From an uncultured Alphaproteobacteria bacterium (lineage in GTDB: Bacteria > Pseudomonadota > Alphaproteobacteria > RF32 > CAG-239), in contig CALXZI010000007.1 in the NCBI GenBank assembly GCA_944393205.1, positions 1 to 52,140 on the forward strand: a DNA stretch of 52,140 nt, read 5' to 3'. Shown here in pieces: positions 16,077 to 22,608 of this stretch. The stretch's first letter is position 1. Each line of letters begins with the position of its first letter. The position numbers were made by a program, and so were the translations under genes. The notes beneath the pieces are model-generated. The model searched no databases and was not told the origin of the DNA. It saw nothing but the letters and a program-made list of their open reading frames with translations.

Positions 16077-16105
16077 TTGACTTTCAAGACTTTTTTTTAT
16101 ATATC
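16077..16105 (+). promoter_or_regulatory. Candidate promoter of the GltD-like gene
   Basis: TTGACT (16077-16082), 17-base spacer, TATATC (16100-16105), about 25 bases before the ATG at 16130. It is back to back with the MerR-type promoter, 10 bases away. Confidence 0.4.
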
Positions 16106-16129
16106 AGATTTTATAAAGGGGAAAACAAG

Positions 16130-17305
16130 ATGACCAATAAGAAAAATTTATATCTGAACAAACCGCAGTTTCAAGCCGAACTTGACCGATGTTTAAATTG
16201 TAAAGCCGAACCTTGCATGCATGCCTGTCCGGTCGGTTGCAATCCGCGCGAGTTCATAGAGCTGGCAAAAGCGCAAAAATTTGACATGGCGGCGACAAGC
16301 ATTATGGATAAAAACATTTTGGGACAAACCTGCGGCTTGGTTTGTCCAGACTATTTTTGCATGAAAGCCTGTACCAGACGGCATATTGATTTTCCGATAA
16401 ACATTCCCGGGGTTCAAGCCACTATTTTGCAAAATTACCGTGAGGAAAAAGCAGCGTTTTCGCCGATTGCGGACAACGGCTTGAATCTGGCGGTCATCGG
16501 CGCTGGTCCGGCGGGCTTGTCGGCAGCGGCGGAATTAGCCAAGAGTGGTTGCAAAGTCACCTTGTTTGAAGCAGAAAACAAAATCGGCGGTGCGGTCAAT
16601 CTGATACCGGAAGACCGCTTACCGCGCGATGTCATTGAAAAAGATTGGGCGTATGTTTTTAACCCCGAGCGGGTGACGCTCAAATTGAACACAACGGTTA
16701 CGGATATTCCGGCATTGCTGTCGTCATATGATGCTGTGATTGTTGCTGCTGGCGAACATAACGTAATGGGTTTGCGCATCAAAGGCGATGAATATGCGCT
16801 TTCTTATATTGAATATTTGAAGAATCCGCAAAATTATCAAACCACGGGTCGTGTGGCCGTTATCGGCGGCGGCAATGTAGCAGTAGATTGCGCCTTAACC
16901 GCCAAAGCGCAAGGAGCGGCAAGCGTGGAGATGTTTGTCCGACGCCGTTTAGCCGACATGCGTATCACTGAAGCCGAACATTTGGATTTGTTGCGCCGCG
17001 AAATAGATGTTTCGCCATTAACCAGTCCGACGGAAATTGTTAAAGACGGCGATAAATACAAACTGTCGGTTTGCAAAAACAAAATTGTTGACGGTAAAGC
17101 CGCAGCGTTGGAAGGCACAACCATCACCTTGCCGGCATTTGATTTGATTATCAAGGCAGTCGGCAGCCGCGCTGATGAAAAAACCGAACATGAAAAAATC
17201 ATTTACGCCGGCGATTGCCAAACCGGCGGTTCCACGGTGGTGCAGGCTGTTGCTTCCGGTCGTGCGGCGGCAAAAGAAATTTTAGACCGAATAACAAAGA
17301 GGTAA
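16130..17305 (+). CDS. GltD/PreT-like NAD(P)-dependent oxidoreductase
   Basis: A 391-aa flavoprotein related to the small subunit of glutamate synthase and to PreT. The N-terminal domain carries two cysteine clusters for iron-sulfur binding: CLNCKAEPCMHACPVGC (about 22-38) and CGLVCPDYFCMKACTRR. The FAD-binding loop is VIGAGPAGLSAAAEL and the NAD(P)-binding loop is VIGGGNVAVDCAL. The C-terminal FAD motif is YAGDCQTGGSTVVQAVASG. It would pass electrons from NAD(P)H to a partner. No gltB, preA or other partner gene lies nearby, so its role is open. AAGGGG precedes the ATG and a terminator follows. Confidence 0.88.
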   Translation: MTNKKNLYLNKPQFQAELDRCLNCKAEPCMHACPVGCNPREFIELAKAQKFDMAATSIMDKNILGQTCGLVCPDYFCMKACTRRHIDFPINIPGVQATILQNYREEKAAFSPIADNGLNLAVIGAGPAGLSAAAELAKSGCKVTLFEAENKIGGAVNLIPEDRLPRDVIEKDWAYVFNPERVTLKLNTTVTDIPALLSSYDAVIVAAGEHNVMGLRIKGDEYALSYIEYLKNPQNYQTTGRVAVIGGGNVAVDCALTAKAQGAASVEMFVRRRLADMRITEAEHLDLLRREIDVSPLTSPTEIVKDGDKYKLSVCKNKIVDGKAAALEGTTITLPAFDLIIKAVGSRADEKTEHEKIIYAGDCQTGGSTVVQAVASGRAAAKEILDRITKR

Positions 17306-17308
17306 GAA

Positions 17309-17337
17309 AAAGGCGGGTTAAAAAATCCGCCTTTCAA
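17309..17337. terminator. Bidirectional intrinsic terminator
   Basis: AAAGGCGG (17309-17316) / CCGCCTTT (17327-17334) with a 10-base loop, between the GltD-like gene (plus) and the 17352 gene (minus). On the minus strand the stem is followed by TTTTC, on the plus strand by a short CAAAA run, so it serves the minus strand better. Confidence 0.7.
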
Positions 17338-17351
17338 AATAACAATAAGAT

Positions 17352-17840
17352 TTATAGCTCAATGGCGTATATGTCTTTAACCCGCCAACTTTCACCGTTC
17401 GGCACTAAAACATATATAATGTTTCCCTGACACAAACCGAACCAGTTACCGTTACAGCTGCTTTCGGTATGAATTTCCATCATATCTGCGGCAATAGGTT
17501 TAATTTTTTTAATTTTAAAACTGATTTGCGTCGGACGATCCAAAGATTCGTCGTCCATAAAAATAAATCTCGGCAATTTGGCTTGTCGGCAACCTGTAAA
17601 GTCCGGATTAAGCGTACATTTGATGGCAAATTCAACCGCACAGGCCATTTCGCTGTTAAGCGCACATTCATCCGGTAAATCAGAAGAATCATAGGTATAT
17701 ACTCTGTCTTCAAAAACAGGAGAAGATGTTTTAAGTGTTTGAACATCGTTTGCTTTGTTTTGGTAATTGTTTTTAAGCCAATATAAACCGCCCAAAATTG
17801 CAATAATTAAAACAGCTGCAATAAGAATTTTTTTCCACAT
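17352..17840 (-). CDS. Membrane-anchored periplasmic protein, 162 aa
   Basis: I do not recognise a family. One N-terminal membrane helix (ILIAAVLIIAILGGLYWL) anchors a soluble domain that is probably periplasmic. The domain has six cysteines: four in the first half (CALNSEMACAVEFAIKC and a further CRQ) and two near the end (SCNGNWFGLC), spaced as if to form disulfides. The end shows beta-prone stretches (NIIYVLVPNGESWRVKDIYA) like a small NTF2- or SH3-like fold, but this is only an impression. AAAGGAT precedes the ATG. It follows the beta-barrel gene by 12 bases. Confidence 0.68.
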   Translation of the reverse strand: MWKKILIAAVLIIAILGGLYWLKNNYQNKANDVQTLKTSSPVFEDRVYTYDSSDLPDECALNSEMACAVEFAIKCTLNPDFTGCRQAKLPRFIFMDDESLDRPTQISFKIKKIKPIAADMMEIHTESSCNGNWFGLCQGNIIYVLVPNGESWRVKDIYAIEL

Positions 17841-17852
17841 GATATTTATCCT

Positions 17853-18407
17853 TTACAAAAAGTGGTAACGTAAACCCAAAGTATATTCATTAAAATGATC
17901 AAACGGCGCAATATTATCCAGCCCAACATACCGAACCAGCACCCGCAAACTGATGTTTTCGCTTAAATTATACATCAAGCCGGCGCCAATCCTATAACCC
18001 CATGCACTGTTTTTGTGATGTTTTCCACCGTTTAATTTTTCTTCAAATACGTATTCACCGATACCGGCGGTAGCGGTTAAATCAAACGTATGATAACATC
18101 CGAGCGGCAAATAAGCGGCAATATCCAAACCATAGGCACGGTATGAGGTTTTATACTTTCCGCTGTTTGTTTTTTTTGCATCGGAACCGCTCTGGTTAAA
18201 AAACAGTTCGGTGCCGAAATAATCATTGTATTTTGTACCAAGATTAATCCCCGCCGCATGATAATTCGGATTTAAGCTTTTCGCCGAAGCTTCAACATAG
18301 GCATAATCAAGCCCCAGATACGGAATATATTTCAGTTCGGCAGCCTGCGCCGGTAAAGAAACCAGCACGGCGGCGGCAAGAGAAAAGCGCAAAAACGTTT
18401 TATGCAT
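17853..18407 (-). CDS. Outer-membrane beta-barrel protein (paralogue of 45843 gene)
   Basis: A 184-aa protein with a signal peptide (cleavage near AQAAE) and alternating beta strands ending in the aromatic-rich YTLGLRYHFL expected of a barrel inserted by BAM. It is clearly related to the 45843-46406 product. Shared patterns include YxPYxGxDYxY, AAGINLGTKYNDYFGTELFF against AVNLGVRMYDYLGLEAFY, and the shared GKYK, YGLD, GYRxG and YxxL segments. The predicted size fits an 8-stranded OmpA/OmpX-like barrel. It leads a two-gene unit with the membrane-anchored 17352 gene. Confidence 0.82.
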   Translation of the reverse strand: MHKTFLRFSLAAAVLVSLPAQAAELKYIPYLGLDYAYVEASAKSLNPNYHAAGINLGTKYNDYFGTELFFNQSGSDAKKTNSGKYKTSYRAYGLDIAAYLPLGCYHTFDLTATAGIGEYVFEEKLNGGKHHKNSAWGYRIGAGLMYNLSENISLRVLVRYVGLDNIAPFDHFNEYTLGLRYHFL

Positions 18408-18488
18408 AATTTATTCCTTTAATTTAATTGATTTATAACTTTTTTTTTATCATAATAACGATTAAACAAAAAATAAAGTAAAAATATT

Positions 18489-18517
18489 TTGAGTATACGG
18501 ATTTTTTATGGTATAAC
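18489..18517 (+). promoter_or_regulatory. Sigma70-type promoter of the pilin-like gene
   Basis: TTGAGT (18489-18494), 17-base spacer, TATAAC (18512-18517), giving a leader of about 20 bases before the ATG at 18543. It lies in the divergent gap to the beta-barrel gene. Confidence 0.6.
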
Positions 18518-18542
18518 TTAAAAAATAAGAACGGGAGGGCGA

Positions 18543-19100
18543 ATGAAAAGGTTTTCCAAAATAAACGAAGTCGGCCGATCCATGATTGAGGCCATCGGCT
18601 ATATCAGCGTTATGGTAACCATCAGCGTTTCCGTGGCGGCGGCGGTAAACAGCGGTTATTACAAATATCGTTTAAGCAGGATTAATTCTGAATTGACGGA
18701 TTTAAAGAAGGTTATCAGCCAACGTTATGTCGCAGCCGGTGATTATAAAGAAGTAAGCATGGATGCTCTGATTGAAGAAAAAATCGCGCCGTGGGACACG
18801 CGCGATGGAACGCATGCTTTCAGCGGCGAGGTCAAAATCGGCCCCTACGATGACGGCAATTTCTTTTTTATTGAGTTTGATGACGTCCCGCGCGATGCCT
18901 GTATGGAGCTGGGGTTAAAAGTGTGGATTGTTAATGACGGTTCGGATTTGGATACTTTGAAAATCAACAATAAAACATGGGCTTGGAAATTTTCCAATTT
19001 AACCGATAATCCAAACTATGAACTGCCGTCCAAGGCCAAAGACGTTGTTGAGGGTTGCACCGAAGAATATAAAAATAAGATGATTTGGTATTTTAATTAG
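18543..19100 (+). CDS. Type IV pilin-like protein with short leader
   Basis: A 185-aa prepilin-like protein. The leader is 11 residues and ends in Gly; the mature part would start RSMIEAIGYISVM with the conserved Glu at +5 and a hydrophobic N-terminal helix, as in type IV pilins and pseudopilins. The residue at +1 is Arg instead of Phe, shared with the two long-leader genes in this window. The C-terminal domain has two cysteines (ACMEL and EGCTEE) that could close a disulfide loop, as in PilS-type pilins. GGGAGGG lies 4-5 bases before the ATG. No assembly ATPase or prepilin peptidase is in the window. Confidence 0.78.
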   Translation: MKRFSKINEVGRSMIEAIGYISVMVTISVSVAAAVNSGYYKYRLSRINSELTDLKKVISQRYVAAGDYKEVSMDALIEEKIAPWDTRDGTHAFSGEVKIGPYDDGNFFFIEFDDVPRDACMELGLKVWIVNDGSDLDTLKINNKTWAWKFSNLTDNPNYELPSKAKDVVEGCTEEYKNKMIWYFN

Positions 19101-19130
19101 TTTTATTGTGGTTAAATATACAGATTTTGC

Positions 19131-19159
19131 TTGAAGTTATAAAAATGTGTTGCTACCTT
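19131..19159 (+). promoter_or_regulatory. Candidate promoter of dksA
   Basis: TTGAAG (19131-19136), 17-base spacer, TACCTT (19154-19159), about 40 bases before the dksA start at 19201. A weak to moderate match. Confidence 0.35.
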
Positions 19160-19200
19160 TTTAACATTAAACATTTTACATGATTGCAGGAGATGAAAAT

Positions 19201-19626
19201 ATGGTAGATTCAATCATTCTTCCCCCGGACTATAAACCATCGGCTGATGAAGAATATATGAACGATATGCAACTTGAATATTTTCGCCAAAAGTTGTTGG
19301 CTTGGAAAAAGTCTTTATTAGAACAATCGCAAGACACATTGGATGATCTGCGTCAGGGTGGTTTGAATCAGCCCGATGAAATTGATCGTGCTTCGCTTGA
19401 AACAGACAAATCTCTGGATTTGCGTACCAAAGACCGCGCCCGCAAACTGATTGTTAAGATTAATGCAGCCTTGGAACGCATTGAAGACGGCTCATACGGC
19501 TACTGCGAAGAAACTGGCGAACCTATTGGTTTAGAACGTTTGGAAGCCCGTCCGATTGCCACACTTTCCATTGAGGCACAGGAACGCCACGAGCGGATGG
19601 AAAAAACCTACGACGATGAAGCGTAA
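19201..19626 (+). CDS. dksA: RNA polymerase-binding regulator DksA
   Basis: DksA enters the RNA polymerase secondary channel and, with ppGpp, tunes stable RNA and amino acid promoters. The 141-aa product has the coiled coil (YFRQKLLAWKKSLLEQSQDT to SLDLRTKDRARKLIVKI) with the conserved DEIDRAS tip. In the C-terminal zinc-finger region only one of the usual four cysteines remains: CEETGEPIGLERLEARP then ATLSIEAQERHE. This form is known in alphaproteobacteria. The start at 19201 is chosen because AGGAG (19188-19192) lies 8 bases upstream; the ATG at 19180 lacks a site. Confidence 0.93.
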   Translation: MVDSIILPPDYKPSADEEYMNDMQLEYFRQKLLAWKKSLLEQSQDTLDDLRQGGLNQPDEIDRASLETDKSLDLRTKDRARKLIVKINAALERIEDGSYGYCEETGEPIGLERLEARPIATLSIEAQERHERMEKTYDDEA

Positions 19627-19629
19627 AAT

Positions 19630-20202
19630 ATGCCGGTAAGAGATTTTATTTTGGCATCATCTTCGCCGCAGCGCCGTCAGCTGTTGGAACAAATCGGCTA
19701 TATTCCGAAAAAAATAATTCCGGCCGATATTGATGAAAATTGCTTGAAATATGAACGCCCGTTGCCGTATGTCAAACGTATGGCATTGGAAAAAGCTAAA
19801 AAAGTGGCTGCTGATAATCCGGGTGAAAATGTTTTGGCTTGTGATACGGTTGTGGCGGCTGGTTTGCGGATTATTCACAAATCCAAAACCGCGGCGGAAC
19901 AAGAGGCAGTCATGCGGCTTTTATCGGGTCGCAATCATAAAGTTATCAGCGCCGTTTGCCTGATTGATAAAAACGGCAGAATCAGCAGCCGCTGTGTGGC
20001 AACGCGGATTTGTATGAAACGTTTGAACGAAGAAGAAATCAAAAATTATATTGCCGGTGGTGAATGGGTCGGTGTTTGTGGTTACAAAATTGAGGGCGAA
20101 TTGGCCGGATTTGTTAAAAATATGATCGGTTCATATTCCGGTGTGGTTGGTTTACCTTTGTATGAAACCAGAAATTTATTAATAGGAGCGGGAATAAAAT
20201 GA
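19630..20202 (+). CDS. maf: Maf-family nucleoside triphosphate pyrophosphatase
   Basis: A 190-aa Maf/Ham1-type protein that hydrolyses non-canonical or methylated nucleotides to the monophosphate. The signature FILASSSPQRRQLLEQIG is at the N-terminus, followed by PYVKRMALEKAKKV, the catalytic-site ACDTVVAAG and the later LLSGRNHKVISAV. The downstream GEWVGVCGYKIEG corresponds to the usual substrate-loop segment, with Val-Cys where many homologues have other residues. It starts 3 bases after dksA and overlaps the RNase gene by four bases (ATGA), so translation is coupled. Confidence 0.92.
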   Translation: MPVRDFILASSSPQRRQLLEQIGYIPKKIIPADIDENCLKYERPLPYVKRMALEKAKKVAADNPGENVLACDTVVAAGLRIIHKSKTAAEQEAVMRLLSGRNHKVISAVCLIDKNGRISSRCVATRICMKRLNEEEIKNYIAGGEWVGVCGYKIEGELAGFVKNMIGSYSGVVGLPLYETRNLLIGAGIK

Positions 20203-21365
20203 GAGCAGATACTTTGGTCTATGAAAGAAAAGGAGATAATGTCCGTTTAGCAGCACTTGACGGCGGCAAAATGTGTGAAATTGATGTGTTTTCCGAAAAC
20301 AAAGCCTCTGAAGGCAATGTATATTTGGGAAAAATAACGCATAAAATGGAACTTGCCAATGGGCGCGTTGGTTTTATGGTTAACATCGGCGATGGTGAAG
20401 ATGCTTTCATGAATGCGTATGAAACGGATTTAAAAGAGCTCAATATGACCGAAGGACAAAGCGTGGTGGTGCAGGTTGCCCAAGAAAAACGTGCCGAGAA
20501 AGGTGCTAAAGTGGTTCGCAACATCCAGATTGTCGGCACCACATTGGTATATCGTCCGTTTAAGATGGGGGTGGATGTTTCTTCCAAAATTGAGGATAAG
20601 GAGCAGGCTCGTGTCTATCGCACGGCTGTGTGGGAAAACATTACCGGTCAGGAGGGCTGGGCTCTGCGCACGGCAGCTGTTGATTTTCCGCTTGAGGATG
20701 TTTTAGAAGAAATGGTTAAACTGCGCGGCATTTATGAAAATATCCGTATCAAAGCGCGCAACGCCTCGGCGCCGGCTTTGTTGTACGTACGGGAAAATCC
20801 GCTGTTTGAATATATCCGCCGTTATAAGGAAAGTTTGAACAAAATTGTGGTCAATGATCATAATCTGGAAAAAGAATTGGTGGAATTAACCGATGCCGAT
20901 ATGGTGGTTTATTCGGCTGATCCGTTTGCCGAATATGGCTTGGAAGATCAAATTGTTGAAGCCTTAAGCCGCACGGTCAACCTAGCCGGCGGCGGTAGCA
21001 TCCATGTAGAGCAGACACGAGCCTGTGTGGCCATAGATGTAGACAGCGGCGATGTGAAATCCGGTGGAGCAGTATCGCGTTTAAATGATGAAGCTGCGGT
21101 TGAAATTGCCCGCCAAATTCGCTTGAAGAACCTATCTGGTAAAATCGTGGTTGATTTTGCCGGTTCTGATGAATATCGTTTTATGAAACCGGTGATGGAT
21201 ATTTTGGAAACCTGTTTGGCAGATGATCCGTGCCGTGGTCGCGTGGTTGGCTTAAGCCGCGCCGGCAATGTAGAGATTTTGCGTCAACGTCGCCGGCCGT
21301 CGCTTTTAGATATTTACACTGAAGAATGCCCGACATGTCAAGGGACTGGCAGGGTGGAAAAATAA
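20199..21365 (+). CDS. rng: Ribonuclease E/G family protein
   Basis: A 388-aa RNase E/G family endoribonuclease for RNA processing and decay. An S1-like domain is visible in NVYLGKITHKMELANGRVGF. The catalytic region includes VAIDVDSGDVKSGG (metal-binding aspartates in CVAIDVDSG) and GKIVVDFAG. The zinc-link cysteines are at the C-terminus (CPTCQGTG). At 388 residues it is shorter than E. coli RNase G (489) and lacks the long C-terminal scaffold of RNase E. The order maf-rng-yacG is common in alphaproteobacteria. AGGAG precedes the ATG by 10 bases. Confidence 0.9.
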   Translation: MRADTLVYERKGDNVRLAALDGGKMCEIDVFSENKASEGNVYLGKITHKMELANGRVGFMVNIGDGEDAFMNAYETDLKELNMTEGQSVVVQVAQEKRAEKGAKVVRNIQIVGTTLVYRPFKMGVDVSSKIEDKEQARVYRTAVWENITGQEGWALRTAAVDFPLEDVLEEMVKLRGIYENIRIKARNASAPALLYVRENPLFEYIRRYKESLNKIVVNDHNLEKELVELTDADMVVYSADPFAEYGLEDQIVEALSRTVNLAGGGSIHVEQTRACVAIDVDSGDVKSGGAVSRLNDEAAVEIARQIRLKNLSGKIVVDFAGSDEYRFMKPVMDILETCLADDPCRGRVVGLSRAGNVEILRQRRRPSLLDIYTEECPTCQGTGRVEK

Positions 21366-21583
21366 TGGTCAAACTGCACAAATGCCCGATTTGCGGCAAA
21401 CAAACGGACGATGAAAAATATCGTCCGTTTTGCTCCAAACGCTGCGCCGACATTGATTTGGGGCGTTGGTTCAACGGCAGTTATGCCGTGCCGGCAGCCG
21501 AACTTGATGAAAGCGATTATGAAGATTTGGAGCGCGAATTAGCTCAAACTGGCGATGAAAATAAAACGGATTCTATTTGTTAA
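21365..21583 (+). CDS. yacG: DNA gyrase inhibitor YacG
   Basis: A 72-aa zinc protein that can bind GyrB and inhibit gyrase. The zinc ligands are CPICGK and FCSKRC, followed by the family's DIDLGRWFNGSY. The tail is acidic. The start at 21365 overlaps the RNase stop by one base (TAATG). The gene ends 11 bases inside the end of the convergent pilin-like gene, which shows how closely that gene has been placed against the core operon. Confidence 0.92.
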   Translation: MVKLHKCPICGKQTDDEKYRPFCSKRCADIDLGRWFNGSYAVPAAELDESDYEDLERELAQTGDENKTDSIC

Positions 21584-22331
21584 AAGCAATATACAAATTA
21601 CAATAATCTTCATAGCAGATTTGGCACAAATTTTGCATCTGCGCTAAAGTTAAGGTACGGATGCATCTTTGGTTTGAATAACAATAGGTTTCATTGTCGC
21701 CAAAGAACCAATCTTGCGTATGCTGTTCGTCAGAGGCGGATTGTTTACTGTCTACACCAACATGAGAAAGCTCGGCGGCCCAAGGAATGGTAGAGTTAAG
21801 GATATTTAAGCATAGGGTATTGTTTTGATCTTTAACATTACTCATCGTAATAACAATGTTTTTATGTTCGTTATCGGCTGACAATACAACTTGGAGATTA
21901 AAAACATCATAAATATAATTATTATTGCTAATCATTTCTCGCGGAATAAGGTTTAATTTTTCAAGATAAGGCAGCATGTTTCCATTAGTGATATCAATTT
22001 GCAAAACAGCATAATAAAGCTGTGTAAATTGCTCGGTCTGTTTATTGAGTTTATACTTCATCATGGCTTTGGAGTAGCCGGAAATCGCGCCGACGCTTAA
22101 AACCCCGATTATAGCCAGCACGCCGAGCATCTCCACCATGGAACGCCCGCATAATGGCACATCTGTTTGCCTTCTTTTCGCTCGTGTACCGTTTTTGTAC
22201 ACGTCGCTCAAACAAGGCTTCGCATCTGCACCATTCTTCGTTCGTTCGTTTTTTGTGCATAGAGCCGCATCTGCTTGCTTTCTTTCATTGTGTGCCAAAG
22301 AAGAAAAGTTAAAAAAATTGAATAAATTCAT
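21573..22331 (-). CDS. Pilin-like protein with long repetitive leader (gene A)
   Basis: A 252-aa prepilin-like protein. The start is the ATG ending at 22331, with AGGAG 8 bases upstream; a TTG further up is in frame but lacks a site. The leader is 62 residues, far longer than usual for prepilins, and made of imperfect NER/ADxxLC-type units. After Gly62 the mature part begins RSMVEMLGVLAIIGVL with Glu at +5 and then GYSKAMMKYKLNK. The variable middle covers about residues 95-205. The last about 37 residues carry C-x5-C-x12-C-x2-C-x4-C, the pattern also seen in the 51391 gene. The gene is inserted between yacG and rimP on the opposite strand. Confidence 0.78.
   Translation of the reverse strand: MNLFNFFNFSSLAHNERKQADAALCTKNERTKNGADAKPCLSDVYKNGTRAKRRQTDVPLCGRSMVEMLGVLAIIGVLSVGAISGYSKAMMKYKLNKQTEQFTQLYYAVLQIDITNGNMLPYLEKLNLIPREMISNNNYIYDVFNLQVVLSADNEHKNIVITMSNVKDQNNTLCLNILNSTIPWAAELSHVGVDSKQSASDEQHTQDWFFGDNETYCYSNQRCIRTLTLAQMQNLCQICYEDYCNLYIAFNK
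22160..22290 (-). repeat. Imperfect repeats in the pilin leader
   Basis: Three related stretches contain CATCTG, starting at 22160, 22223 and 22268, each followed by a TTCTTT or CTTCG-type run. The offsets of 63 and 45 are multiples of three, so the reading frame is kept. They correspond to leader units ending QTDVPLC, GADAKPC and QADAALC. The related gene at 51391 has only one unit. A small TTCG tetranucleotide run (three copies plus TT, 22237-22250) lies inside. Confidence 0.6.
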
Positions 22332-22375
22332 TAAAAGAACTCCTAAAAACTGCAAAATTTATGTATTTTCTCGTC

Positions 22376-22402
22376 ATTCTAAACCGTTTTTTTTTTTTGC
22401 AA
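22376..22402 (-). promoter_or_regulatory. A-tract promoter module of pilin-like gene A
   Basis: On the minus strand TTGCAA (22397-22402) and TAGAAT (22376-22381) are 15 bases apart, and most of the spacer is a run of A (T on the plus strand, 22387-22398, 12 bases). The block 22370-22386 is identical to 52113-52129 and lies at the same distance (39 bases) from the start codon in both genes. A homopolymer between the boxes could change promoter spacing by slippage. Confidence 0.5.
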
Positions 22403-22560
22403 TTTTAAAGAGTCTCGTGGGGATAAGTTACAACCGGCGGCTTCCATCGTCTTTTTGCGAAAACATTATAAGTTTGATAAATTGTACATATTATAAAAAA
22501 AGTACTTGATTTATTGATTTTTTGTGGTAATGGTATTGACATCTTTCATAAATATTTTTG

Positions 22561-22592
22561 GAAGTGGGGTCAAAAGCCCCGCTTCTTTTTTT
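22561..22592 (+). promoter_or_regulatory. Terminator-like attenuator hairpin in the rimP leader
   Basis: GAAGTGGGG (22561-22569) / CCCCGCTTC (22577-22585), with one G-U pair and a 7-base loop, then seven T. It has the full form of an intrinsic terminator but lies 16 bases before the rimP ATG, with no plus-strand gene upstream. It is therefore likely a leader attenuator for the rimP-nusA-infB operon; a comparable rimP leader is known in enterobacteria. The gap 22403-22560 holds no gene. Confidence 0.65.
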
Positions 22593-22608
22593 AAGAAAAG
22601 TGAAAAAG

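Noticed and set aside
16837-17202. Long open frames opposite the GltD-like gene
   Set aside because: Shadow frames of a clearly recognised flavoprotein gene, with no ribosome-binding site or family match.
22237-22250. TTCG tetranucleotide run as a phase-variable repeat
   Set aside because: Only three full copies are present, too few to expect frequent slippage. It is noted only as part of the leader repeats.
22536-22541. TTGACA as the -35 box of rimP
   Set aside because: A -10 box at normal spacing would fall at the leader hairpin and place the transcription start inside it.
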